Assembly (NCBI GenBank): GCA_910578845.1
Contig: CAJTSL010000020.1
Span: 1 to 64,000 of the forward strand
Length of the DNA: 64,000 nt
Origin: an uncultured Lachnospiraceae bacterium
Lineage (GTDB): Bacteria; Bacillota; Clostridia; Lachnospirales; Lachnospiraceae
Reading direction: 5' to 3'
Both the position numbers and the translations under genes were made by a program. Positions 7,880 to 15,377 of this stretch are shown here, piece after piece (position 1 is the first letter of the stretch; the number at the start of each line of letters is the position of its first letter). Below the pieces are notes generated by a model. It was given only the letters and a program-made list of their open reading frames with translations, was not told the DNA's origin and did not search any database.

Positions 7880-8846
7880 TATGTTCTCCCTCCAAGTAAT
7901 CAATAACCGCTTTTGCTAACTTATAAGAAAACATGGGCGGCACTGCATTTCCTATCTGTGTAAATTGGCTTTCTTCTGTTCCCATGAATTCAAACCAATC
8001 CGGAAAACCCTGCAAGCGTGCAGCTTCACGCACAGTGATCCGTCTTCTTCGCCCATCCGGAAGTTTGATCCTATGCATATCACTCGTAGAACCGGCAAGA
8101 TTTCTACATGTTAGAGTCCGGGCAGGTTTATCGAGATGTAAATCCCTAGGATTTTTGCATTTAGAGGCAGCTTCATACTTAGCGATATATTTATCCATGG
8201 ATGGAGTCAAAAAAGCGGCATTTTCCGGTATCTCCATTGCCATATGTCCCAGAGCCTCTCCGGCAGTGATTTTATAATCATTTGGCTGCGGAAATTTAAA
8301 TTCACCCTGATGGCCTATCATTACCAATCTTTCCCTATTCTGTGCAACATCATAATGTGTTAACTGGAAAATGCGGTATTCCACCTTATAGCCTAGTTCA
8401 CTGAATTGTTCAATAACGGATTGAAAATACTCCGTATTTTGTTCAGGAAGTCCCTTTACATTTTCACATAACCATATTTTAGGCTTTATACGACGGATAG
8501 CTGCGATAATTGCCGGGAAGCCATTCCTTGTATCATCTTTGCCTTTTTGTTTCCCACGTCTGCTAAATGGCTGACATGGTGGCCCGCCAATGATGATATC
8601 TGTATGAGGAAAAACTGAATTTTCATCTATTATAGTCTGGTAACATTCTGATTTTAGATTATGCCTATAAGTATTGCAACAACTTTCAACCATCTCATAG
8701 CCAATCGTTTTTATTCCGGCGGCTTCAAAGCCAAGTGACAGGCCGCCACATCCGGCGAACATATCAATTGCCTGATATCGTTGAACAGATGGGATACGGA
8801 TTATCTCATTCAGATATTTTACATAGTCATTATATGGCTTTGGCAT
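7851..8846 (-). CDS. C5-cytosine DNA methyltransferase
   Basis: Modification enzyme that methylates cytosine C5 in a specific DNA site using S-adenosylmethionine. The 331-residue protein has all main motifs in order: I (DMFAGCGGLSLGFEAAG, about 28-44), IV (GGPPCQPFSRRG, catalytic Cys91), VI (ENVKGL), VIII (QNRERLVMIG), IX (RRITVREAARLQGFP) and X (QIGNAVPPMFSYKLA). GGAG lies seven bases before the ATG. It appears functional although the adjacent endonuclease is broken, so it is now probably an orphan methyltransferase. The target site cannot be read from sequence. BsuBI itself is paired with an adenine methyltransferase, so this pairing need not mean CTGCAG. Confidence 0.93.
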   Translation of the reverse strand: MPKPYNDYVKYLNEIIRIPSVQRYQAIDMFAGCGGLSLGFEAAGIKTIGYEMVESCCNTYRHNLKSECYQTIIDENSVFPHTDIIIGGPPCQPFSRRGKQKGKDDTRNGFPAIIAAIRRIKPKIWLCENVKGLPEQNTEYFQSVIEQFSELGYKVEYRIFQLTHYDVAQNRERLVMIGHQGEFKFPQPNDYKITAGEALGHMAMEIPENAAFLTPSMDKYIAKYEAASKCKNPRDLHLDKPARTLTCRNLAGSTSDMHRIKLPDGRRRRITVREAARLQGFPDWFEFMGTEESQFTQIGNAVPPMFSYKLAKAVIDYLEGEHNGLQEAANN

Positions 8847-9042
8847 TATATAGCTCCATTTCCGCTGCTATATGCCATTCTCCATTGTTAGGCATTGGGT
8901 AAGCCTAAAGCTGTGAATAGCATTTACAGTAACTAAATTTATTATATATAAGAACATATGTTTTATCAAGCGCTATTTTGCGGCAATGCTCATAAGACAA
9001 GAAGTACGCATTCACTGCTAAGATATATAAATAGCCGCATAT

Positions 9043-9090
9043 AAAAAACCACTCCGTACTTTGTCCAGAAAAGCGGAGTGGTTTTCTCTT
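9043..9090 (-). terminator. Terminator of the cyclophilin gene
   Basis: AAAACCACTCCG (9045-9056) pairs perfectly with CGGAGTGGTTTT (9074-9085), with A and T runs outside the stem, so it may act in both directions. The stretch 8847-9042 upstream of the methyltransferase shows no gene. Confidence 0.85.
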
Positions 9091-9125
9091 AGATTGATCC
9101 CACTAATGGTCAACCCACTTATGTC

Positions 9126-9647
9126 TTAACATTTCTCTGGTTCCGGGTAGGTTTCGCCAAAAGTCTCTACCGTAACCGTATCTATGACTTGCGGCTCAAT
9201 TGGGCGGTCGGAGAAATCGGTCTCAGTTTCCGCGATTTTGTTAACGGCATCCAACCCTTCTGTTACTTTCCCAAAAGCCGCATAAGCGCCGTCTAAATGG
9301 GGAGAATCTTTGTGCATGATGAAGAACTGGCTGCCAGCCGAATCGGGGTGCATGCTTCTCGCCATAGAGAGAACGCCTGCGGTATGTTTTAAATCATTGG
9401 GGAATCCGTTCTGCGCAAATTCGCCACGGATTGAATAACCCGGGCCACCCATGCCAGTGCCTTCCGGGTCACCGCCCTGTATCATAAAGTTTTTGATGAC
9501 TCTGTGGAAAATAAGGCCGTCATAGAAATGTTTCTCGATTAAGCTGATAAAATTATGAACGGATACTGGTGCGATATCGGGATATAATTCTGCCTTGATA
9601 ACGTCTCCGTTTTTCATAGTAAAGGTGACAATTGGATTTTGTGCCAT
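9126..9647 (-). CDS. Cyclophilin-type peptidyl-prolyl cis-trans isomerase
   Basis: Cytosolic protein-folding catalyst that isomerises Xaa-Pro bonds. The 173-residue protein has the cyclophilin core: FISLIEKHFYDGLIFHRVI with the catalytic-type Arg in FHRV, NFMIQGGDPEGTGMGGPGY, AGVLSMAR, SAGSQFFI and LDGAYAAFGKV. There is no signal peptide. I chose the ATG at 9647 (MAQNPIVTF) because AGAAAGGA lies upstream; an in-frame start 51 bases earlier adds residues that the family lacks and has no ribosome site. The gene is a single transcription unit. Confidence 0.93.
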   Translation of the reverse strand: MAQNPIVTFTMKNGDVIKAELYPDIAPVSVHNFISLIEKHFYDGLIFHRVIKNFMIQGGDPEGTGMGGPGYSIRGEFAQNGFPNDLKHTAGVLSMARSMHPDSAGSQFFIMHKDSPHLDGAYAAFGKVTEGLDAVNKIAETETDFSDRPIEPQVIDTVTVETFGETYPEPEKC

Positions 9648-9822
9648 AAATTTTGTTTCCTTTCTGTCCACACATATAGTTTGCGTTGGCTTTTGCAATA
9701 TTATAGCGTATATTTCCTGTTTTGAAAAGAGTACAAATTGTCGATAAAAACATGTAATATATAGTCAAATGTAAAACAAAATAGAATGAGCTTAATAGAA
9801 AATAAAATAGAGGTAAATAGGG

Positions 9823-10692
9823 ATGTTGGATAAAATTGTTTTTATAATCAATAAAGAGGATGCCAAGCAGGAAATGGAAGCGTTGCTTGGTGAGCTTCGC
9901 GAATGCCAGATAAAAGCTTTTTGGTTTGAGGCTTTTGATAGCAGCATAGATTTCTTTTTGCAGAATCTGTCGGCGGATGCGGCATGGGAAGATACCCTTT
10001 TTGTAACAGATGCGGCAAAAGACTATCAGATGTTGCGAAGGAACAACCGTCCTGTCGTCGTCTGGCTACACGAGCAGAACCGGGAGGAAACGTTCCCACA
10101 AGCGGAATATGCAATAGAAAATTTACATGAAATTGCATATCAATCATTAGAGCTTGCCTATCTGCGCCTGACCGGGCAGCCGTGGAAGATTGCCGAGACA
10201 AAGCGGTGTATCATCCGGGAGTCTGTGGTAGAAGATGTGGACAGCTTCTATGAAATCTATGCAGATGCGTCAATTACAGAATATATGGAAGACTTATATG
10301 CGGATAGGGATGAGGAGATTGCGTACTTGTACGATTATATCAAGAATGTCTACGCATTCTATGGTTACGGGATGTGGACGGTCTTAGAGAAGGAAAGCGG
10401 GCAAGTCATTGGCAGGGCAGGCATAAGCTTACGGGAAGGCTCTGAAATCCCGGAGCTTGGATTCATGATAGGCGTGGCGTGGCAGAGACAGGGATATGCG
10501 TATGAAGTTTGTCAGGCGGTTCTTGCCTATGGAGAGGAAGAACTGGATTTTCATTGCTTTCAGGCATTAGTGATGAAGGGGAATGAAAAATCGCGGAAGC
10601 TTTGTGAGAAATTGGGGTTTGCGTTTGTGGAAGATGTGGAGATGGATGGGACAATATACGAGAGGATGCTGAAGGAAACAAAGAAATTATAG
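9823..10692 (+). CDS. GNAT-family N-acetyltransferase with an extra N-terminal domain
   Basis: The 289-residue protein has two parts. Residues 1 to about 120 form an alpha/beta-looking domain (MLDKIVFIINKEDA, TLFVTDAAKDYQML, PVVVWLHEQN) that I cannot assign; the strand-helix pattern recalls HAD- or receiver-like folds. Residues about 128-289 are a GNAT domain: IIRESVVEDVDSFYEIY, GMWTVLEKESGQVIGRAGI, a motif A-like ELGFMIGVAWQRQGYAYE, and KGNEKSRKLCEKLGF. The domain order suggests acetylation of a small molecule or protein terminus, substrate unknown. It lies 73 bases before two HTH regulators on the same strand. A GAGG ribosome site precedes the ATG. Confidence 0.8.
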   Translation: MLDKIVFIINKEDAKQEMEALLGELRECQIKAFWFEAFDSSIDFFLQNLSADAAWEDTLFVTDAAKDYQMLRRNNRPVVVWLHEQNREETFPQAEYAIENLHEIAYQSLELAYLRLTGQPWKIAETKRCIIRESVVEDVDSFYEIYADASITEYMEDLYADRDEEIAYLYDYIKNVYAFYGYGMWTVLEKESGQVIGRAGISLREGSEIPELGFMIGVAWQRQGYAYEVCQAVLAYGEEELDFHCFQALVMKGNEKSRKLCEKLGFAFVEDVEMDGTIYERMLKETKKL

Positions 10693-10765
10693 AAGAATGC
10701 TGTTTTTGGTATTATAATATACATAGGGAAAAGCATCACATACGTCATAAGATCGGAGATTTGCC

Positions 10766-11719
10766 ATGGAGATTAATACATTAGGCGCTGCTCTGTCCTT
10801 CTATAGGCAGAGGGAGAGCCTGCTGATGGAGCAAATATGCGATGGATTGTGTTCTCTTGCTACCCTTGGAAGGATTGAACAAGGCGAACGGATTGCGGAT
10901 TCCCTGTTAGGCGAACTGCTCTTAGAGCGGATCGGGAAAGAAGTAGATCAATTTGAGCTGTTGCTCAATGACGAAGATTATGCGCTCATGCTTGCGAGGA
11001 GAAAGATACAGGATTGCATGCACATGCAGGATTATGGGAAGACGCGCAAGCTGATAGAAGATTACCGGGTTATGGAGCAGGGGCAATCCCATATTCATGA
11101 GCAGTTCTGTCTATATCATGAAATCATGATAGCCATTGCAGAGGGAATGAATGATGAGAAGATTGGCGAAATGGCGCGGCAGGCGTTACAGATGACAAAG
11201 ACTTTGTCAGACCGGAAAGAGAAGGACGGACAGGCGTTATATACGCAGACAGAGATGAATCTGATAATATTATTGGCAGAATATGGATATCTAAATTCCG
11301 CAGATGAGGCAGAAAAAGAACTATGCAAATTATTGCGGTATGTGAAATTTTTCTGTACGGAGAGGCGGAAAGAAGAAACGGGCATTTCTATCATATGGAA
11401 ACTGCTCGGGCTTATGGAAGAGCGCGGCGATAGGAAAAAGGCATTGGCATATATTGAGGAAGGGATTGCGCTGATATCTCAGGGGAGAGGGATTATAGGA
11501 CTGGAAAAGCTGCATTTCCGAAAAGCGCAGATGCTCATGGAGCAATATGATGAAAGGACCGGGTGGTCAGAAAGGAAACAAACGATACAGAGGGAGTGCC
11601 TGATGGCATATTGTATATGCGAGGTGATGAGGCTTACCGAAGAGATGGAAGAAATCGAAAAATTCTGTGAGGAGAAGATGGCATGGCAAATTACAACGCT
11701 GGAGATATCATCAGATTGA
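10766..11719 (+). CDS. HTH/TPR-like (RRNPP-style) transcription regulator 1
   Basis: The 317-residue protein starts with an XRE-like helix-turn-helix (about residues 4-60: LGAALSFYRQRESLLMEQI, CSLATLGRIEQGER) and continues as all-helical sequence of the kind seen in TPR repeats (LLAEYGYLNSADEAEKEL, RKKALAYIEEGIALI). This domain plan is that of RRNPP regulators such as Rgg, PlcR and ComR, which bind secreted peptides re-imported into the cell. The recognition helix is less canonical than in the next gene. Its end overlaps the next regulator by 37 bases, so the two are co-translated. Peptide binding is inferred, not shown. Confidence 0.75.
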   Translation: MEINTLGAALSFYRQRESLLMEQICDGLCSLATLGRIEQGERIADSLLGELLLERIGKEVDQFELLLNDEDYALMLARRKIQDCMHMQDYGKTRKLIEDYRVMEQGQSHIHEQFCLYHEIMIAIAEGMNDEKIGEMARQALQMTKTLSDRKEKDGQALYTQTEMNLIILLAEYGYLNSADEAEKELCKLLRYVKFFCTERRKEETGISIIWKLLGLMEERGDRKKALAYIEEGIALISQGRGIIGLEKLHFRKAQMLMEQYDERTGWSERKQTIQRECLMAYCICEVMRLTEEMEEIEKFCEEKMAWQITTLEISSD

Positions 11720-12633
11720 TGAGAACTGCGACAGGCATATCGCAGGAAGAGCTTAGCGATGGCATCTGTTCCGTGCAGACGTTATCGCGGATAGAGAATG
11801 GAAAACATAAAGTGAAGCAAAGCACATATGCGTTGCTCATGGCAAGGATGGGACGTGACACGAGGAAAAATTATGCGCTCTGTGCGGGCAGGAACATGGA
11901 GCTATTAGAAGAACGCATCCAGTTAGAGGATGCACTTGCTAAACATGATTATAAAGAAGCTGACAGATTTTTACGGATGTTGAAAAGGAAGATAGAGGAT
12001 ACGAAAATCAGTAGGCAGTATATACAACGGATGGAAGGGGTAATAGATTATTGCCTGGGAAGAATAGACGCACAAGAATATGTTAGAAAGATGGATGAGG
12101 CAATTCGTATAACAGTGCCGCACTATGAGAAATATTTACAAATAGAAAAGAAGGAACAAACCTACCCGTTTATGGAGTTAGAGGTGCTGACATTAATGAG
12201 CTTGGCGAATGCGTATGGTGATGCAGGAGAGCCGCTTAAAGGCGCTCAGTTGTACGATGCGCTTTTACTTGGTTTAGAAGAAGGATATATGGATATTGAT
12301 AGTGTACGTAAATTGCAGATGCTAATTAGGAGAAATTATCTTAGGGTTTTGGAACAGTTGGGTAGATATCAGGAAGCATTAGAATCTGCCGAGGCATTGT
12401 TAAAGGATGTGATAAGAAATGATTATGGGCGAATGCTGCCGGTGCTATTAATTATTATATCGTGGGATATGAGAGAAATATGTAAAAATAATAAGAAAGA
12501 TATAAAGAGTATACTGCCTGATATTAAGAAGATGCTGCGACAGGCATTTTATATTGCCGCAGCAAGAGATGATGAAGTTAATCTAAAGATAATACAGAAG
12601 TATTACTATGAATGTTTTTCGGAAGAGGTATGA
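11683..12633 (+). CDS. HTH/TPR-like (RRNPP-style) transcription regulator 2
   Basis: The 316-residue protein has a clear XRE helix-turn-helix (about 7-60: AGDIIRLMRTATGISQEEL, CSVQTLSRIENGKHKVK). A long helical domain follows with repeat-like units (LMSLANAYGDAGEPLKGAQL, YLRVLEQLGRYQEALESAEA), as expected for tetratricopeptide ligand-binding domains. It starts inside the upstream paralogue, with GAGGAG eight bases before the ATG. Its last 56 bases overlap, on the opposite strand, the end of a short secreted-type ORF. Regulator plus nearby secreted peptide is the usual RRNPP layout; the partner peptide here is inferred. Confidence 0.82.
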   Translation: MANYNAGDIIRLMRTATGISQEELSDGICSVQTLSRIENGKHKVKQSTYALLMARMGRDTRKNYALCAGRNMELLEERIQLEDALAKHDYKEADRFLRMLKRKIEDTKISRQYIQRMEGVIDYCLGRIDAQEYVRKMDEAIRITVPHYEKYLQIEKKEQTYPFMELEVLTLMSLANAYGDAGEPLKGAQLYDALLLGLEEGYMDIDSVRKLQMLIRRNYLRVLEQLGRYQEALESAEALLKDVIRNDYGRMLPVLLIIISWDMREICKNNKKDIKSILPDIKKMLRQAFYIAAARDDEVNLKIIQKYYYECFSEEV

Positions 12634-12781
12634 TAGAATATATGGAATCCGATTGTGTAGGATCGGGGTCATTCGCAACACAGTAATCTGGAACCACTAA
12701 TGAATTCAATAATAGTAAGAAAATAATTGTTAATGTCAGTAAGTGCCTTTTCAATATAAATCGTTTTTTCATTTGTTTCAA
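12578..12781 (-). CDS. Putative secreted peptide precursor (candidate signalling peptide)
   Basis: A 67-residue ORF convergent with the HTH/TPR regulator and overlapping its last 56 bases. The N-terminus is a plausible signal peptide: basic MKQMKKRFILKRH, hydrophobic LLTLTIIFLLLLNSLVV, then a signal peptidase-like site near CVA-ND. The mature part would be about 31 residues, polar and Ser/Asp-rich, ending NTSVLSLD. Start is TTG at 12781 with GGGAGG six bases upstream; the ATG nine bases later has poorer spacing. The ribosome site, the signal-like sequence and the neighbour support a real gene. No homologue is recalled, and an antisense artefact cannot be excluded. Confidence 0.55.
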   Translation of the reverse strand: MKQMKKRFILKRHLLTLTIIFLLLLNSLVVPDYCVANDPDPTQSDSIYSIIPLPKNIHSNTSVLSLD

Positions 12782-12834
12782 ATTTAGCCTCCCATTTGTC
12801 TTGTTTTATTTGTTACCTACTATAATAATAGAAG

Positions 12835-12903
12835 AAAACCAATAAGACCATGTCAAAACCGGAAATTATAATTTTCCAGTTTTGACATGGTCTTGCTGGT
12901 TTT
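12835..12903. repeat. 69-bp imperfect palindrome between the peptide ORF and the ABC exporter gene
   Basis: AAAACC (12835-12840) and GGTTTT (12898-12903) flank 21-base arms at 12845-12865 and 12873-12893 with one mismatch. The centre is TTATAAT. Each arm carries an outward-facing TTGACATGGTCTT, so TTGACA boxes point to both neighbouring genes. TATTAT or TATAAT follow 20-23 bases further out, longer than the usual 17. It may be an operator overlapping divergent promoters, a bidirectional terminator, or a small mobile-repeat remnant. Confidence 0.7.
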
Positions 12904-13028
12904 GAGGTTATATAATGTATGCATGTTAAGCTTAATTAATTTAGAGAGAAAAATAAAGAAGTATACTTACATATCTGGCGAAACCGGATCCATGCTGGGA
13001 TTATGTAGCGAAAACGGAGGCTTCTTAA

Positions 13029-14594
13029 ATGAAAGCAAAAGAGCTAAAAAAATATCCCTTACAGATTGTCCTTATGACGATTACTTTCGTCATCAATATG
13101 ACGCTCCCATTATTGTTCAGTTATCTGATTGACGATATCCTGGTGGGTGGTAATTTTGATATGTTGTGGCGATGGTTTGTCATCACTTTTATGATTGCAG
13201 TTGTCAGTATGGCGATGAAGTTTTTCTTTGCCAATTATACGCCGATTAAAATCGGCATACAAAATAGCTTTAAGCTTCAGGATAAGTCATTGAGAAACAT
13301 TCTGAAGATGAACCAGACCATTTATTCCAAGAAAGATAAAGGGTATTATTATAATCTGTGTGAGAACAGCACGGGAGCTTATGGCGATTTGCATGAAGAG
13401 CTGTATTTGAACATGATCAGCAACATGATTTATATAATAGGCATGTTATTATTTGTGGCTTATGTCAATGTGGCATTTGGCATTTTCTTTGCCATCTATG
13501 GTGTCGTTTTGGTAATAGCTGTGACAAAGAGCGCGAAGCCACTTTATCATATGCAGAAGGATATCCTGGAAGTGCAAGACGTTTTCTTCATGAATATGCG
13601 TAATATCATTGAGAATAAAGGTGGTATTAATGCGCTCCATACGGAAGGATTTTTCCACAAAAAGTGTAAAAATGCCATCGCATCTTATGAAAAGCATGTA
13701 TTGCGCTATCGTTTCTATGAATATCTGTGTAATTACCTTCCTGATATTGCCAACCAGATCTGCAATATCGGGTTTTTGTTCGTTGCCGGGGTGCTTGTCA
13801 TGAAGGGGGAAATAACAGCAGGCGTACTGATTATGGGGTATCAATATATGGGATATTTCGCTACGCCGATCTCTATCGTCTGTAGTATCGCAATGCGTTA
13901 CCGTTCCAGCAAAGTACATGTGGAGCGCGTTGATGATTTGGAAACCGATGCGTGCGCAGGCAAAGAGAACGAACCGCTTAAGCGAGAAAAGGAACTGCTT
14001 GTCAAGGCGGAGGATTTTGATTTCTATAAGGGAGAAAATGCGGAGGATTTCTTATACCATATTGATAAAATGGAGTTAAAGAGGAACGGGCTTTATGTCA
14101 TCAAAGGGGAGAATGGCAGCGGTAAGAGCATGTTGTTGAATTTAATGCTTGGCAATGTCAGCGTTAACGATTCCAAAGGACGTATCTCTATCAATAAAGA
14201 TATGGATGAAGCGGCGATGCTGACTTATCCGTTTTTTGCCATCAATGGCAGTTTTGACGATAATCTGTATGGCATTGCGGCGGACAAAGAGCTTGCCGAA
14301 TTGTTACGGGTTGATTTTATGGATAAAGAGATCACCGCGAATCCGGCCAACCTAAGCTACGGGCAGCAGCAAAAGCTTGCCCTGATAAGGGTTTTCGGGA
14401 CGGATGCGCCGATCTTGTTCTTAGATGAGCCGTTGTCGAATCTCGATGTGGAAACACAGGAGAAGGTGGTGCAACATATCGTGAAGCTAAAAGGACAAAA
14501 GAGTATTTTGGTAGTCATGCATAGTGATGAACTGGATGAAATGGCAGATGGCATCGTAGAGATACGGGATAGAAAGATGGGACTGCGTGGGTAG
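13029..14594 (+). CDS. ABC exporter half-transporter (fused membrane and ATPase domains)
   Basis: The 521-residue protein combines an exporter-type six-helix membrane domain (about 1-300, hydrophobic blocks from QIVLMTITFVINMTLPLLF on) with an ATPase domain (about 315-521). The ATPase has Walker A GENGSGKS, signature LSYGQQQ, Walker B ILFLDEP with D-loop SNLD, and a switch histidine in VVMHSDE. The Q-loop glutamine appears to be missing (AAMLTYPFFAING where VPQxPF is usual) and the ATPase is short. Such proteins export peptides, lipids or drugs as dimers. GGAGG lies eight bases before the ATG. Its place next to the peptide ORF suggests peptide export or self-protection, which is inference. 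Confidence 0.85.
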   Translation: MKAKELKKYPLQIVLMTITFVINMTLPLLFSYLIDDILVGGNFDMLWRWFVITFMIAVVSMAMKFFFANYTPIKIGIQNSFKLQDKSLRNILKMNQTIYSKKDKGYYYNLCENSTGAYGDLHEELYLNMISNMIYIIGMLLFVAYVNVAFGIFFAIYGVVLVIAVTKSAKPLYHMQKDILEVQDVFFMNMRNIIENKGGINALHTEGFFHKKCKNAIASYEKHVLRYRFYEYLCNYLPDIANQICNIGFLFVAGVLVMKGEITAGVLIMGYQYMGYFATPISIVCSIAMRYRSSKVHVERVDDLETDACAGKENEPLKREKELLVKAEDFDFYKGENAEDFLYHIDKMELKRNGLYVIKGENGSGKSMLLNLMLGNVSVNDSKGRISINKDMDEAAMLTYPFFAINGSFDDNLYGIAADKELAELLRVDFMDKEITANPANLSYGQQQKLALIRVFGTDAPILFLDEPLSNLDVETQEKVVQHIVKLKGQKSILVVMHSDELDEMADGIVEIRDRKMGLRG

Positions 14595-14606
14595 CCCCAT
14601 CTTTTT
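14573..14606 (+). terminator. Terminator overlapping the end of the ABC exporter gene
   Basis: AAAGATGGG (14573-14581) pairs with CCCATCTTT (14596-14604), followed by T residues. The stop codon of the exporter gene lies in the loop. Confidence 0.8.
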
Positions 14607-14660
14607 ATATGTGATGAACGGATCTTCCCAGCCGGCAGCCTGCCAAGAACTTGCATCCTT

Positions 14661-15206
14661 TCAGCCAAGGGATTTTACGACTTTACGGTGTGCTTTCAAT
14701 TTCTTGATCGCCCAGTTATAATGGCTGGATGTGTTGCTGACGAAATAGGAGCCTAGAGGAGAGTTGCCAACCCAAGGGAAAACGCCTTTCGTAAATAGTT
14801 CTTCATTGGAGAATGTCTCTAGTAGCTGCATGGTTTTATGGTGTGATTCCCCAAGCATTTGCTTAGCGTCTTCTAAAGAAGTGTTCTGATGTTTCTTCCA
14901 AAGCTGCATATTCATGGTTCCGTATGTCTTCCATGTATAAGGCTTTGGAAGAAGTGGGATATTGTCGCCATTTTGATTAGACGTGATCCAGTGCAGGACG
15001 AGCTGATGCCACTCATAGAGATGCGTGAGCACATCCCGGAGGTTCTGGTCTCTTTTCCAGTGCGCTTCTTTTTTCGAGGGTTCCTCCCCGAATTGGAAAG
15101 GGGTTGTCAGTTCCTGTTCGGTCATAGTATCAATGAAAGCGAGTAAGCTTTCATAATTGGTAGCTGCTGCGTCTAACAGGTCAGCTTTGCTTGTCGGTCT
15201 TCCCAT
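14661..15206 (-). CDS. ClbS/DfsB-family four-helix protein
   Basis: The 181-residue protein fits the ClbS/DfsB (DUF1706) family of DinB-like four-helix bundles: MGRPTSKADLLDAAATNYE, LRDVLTHLYEWHQLVLHW, GYTWKTYGTMN-like PYTWKTYGTMNMQLWKKHQ, and YFVSNTSSHYNWAIKKLKAH at the end. ClbS itself hydrolyses the cyclopropane of colibactin and protects the producer. Most family members have no known substrate, and a colibactin link is not implied here. GGAGG precedes the ATG. It lies downstream of a WYL regulator on the same strand with a 171-base gap. Confidence 0.85.
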   Translation of the reverse strand: MGRPTSKADLLDAAATNYESLLAFIDTMTEQELTTPFQFGEEPSKKEAHWKRDQNLRDVLTHLYEWHQLVLHWITSNQNGDNIPLLPKPYTWKTYGTMNMQLWKKHQNTSLEDAKQMLGESHHKTMQLLETFSNEELFTKGVFPWVGNSPLGSYFVSNTSSHYNWAIKKLKAHRKVVKSLG

Positions 15207-15377
15207 TTATATATTCCTCCTGTGTGGTTGCTAGATGCTTTGAACGCAGTCGGAAATCTGAGATTGCCGATGCATTTGAGATCAGTATATAACATAAATG
15301 CTGACAATATATGTCAGGTTTTATTGCAAATATGATTGATAGGAAATAAATCGTTGTAAGTATCATGATCACAGATG

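Noticed and set aside
7851..8846. Idea that the methyltransferase protects the PstI site CTGCAG
   Set aside because: BsuBI and PstI partner methyltransferases modify adenine, whereas this is a cytosine-C5 enzyme. Specificity cannot be read from the sequence.
12887..13132. Plus-strand 81-codon frame overlapping the start of the ABC exporter gene, with a Gly/Ser-rich stretch
   Set aside because: No ribosome site at any usable start (12887 or 12923), and its last third is simply another frame of the exporter gene. I see no leader peptide or modification motif.
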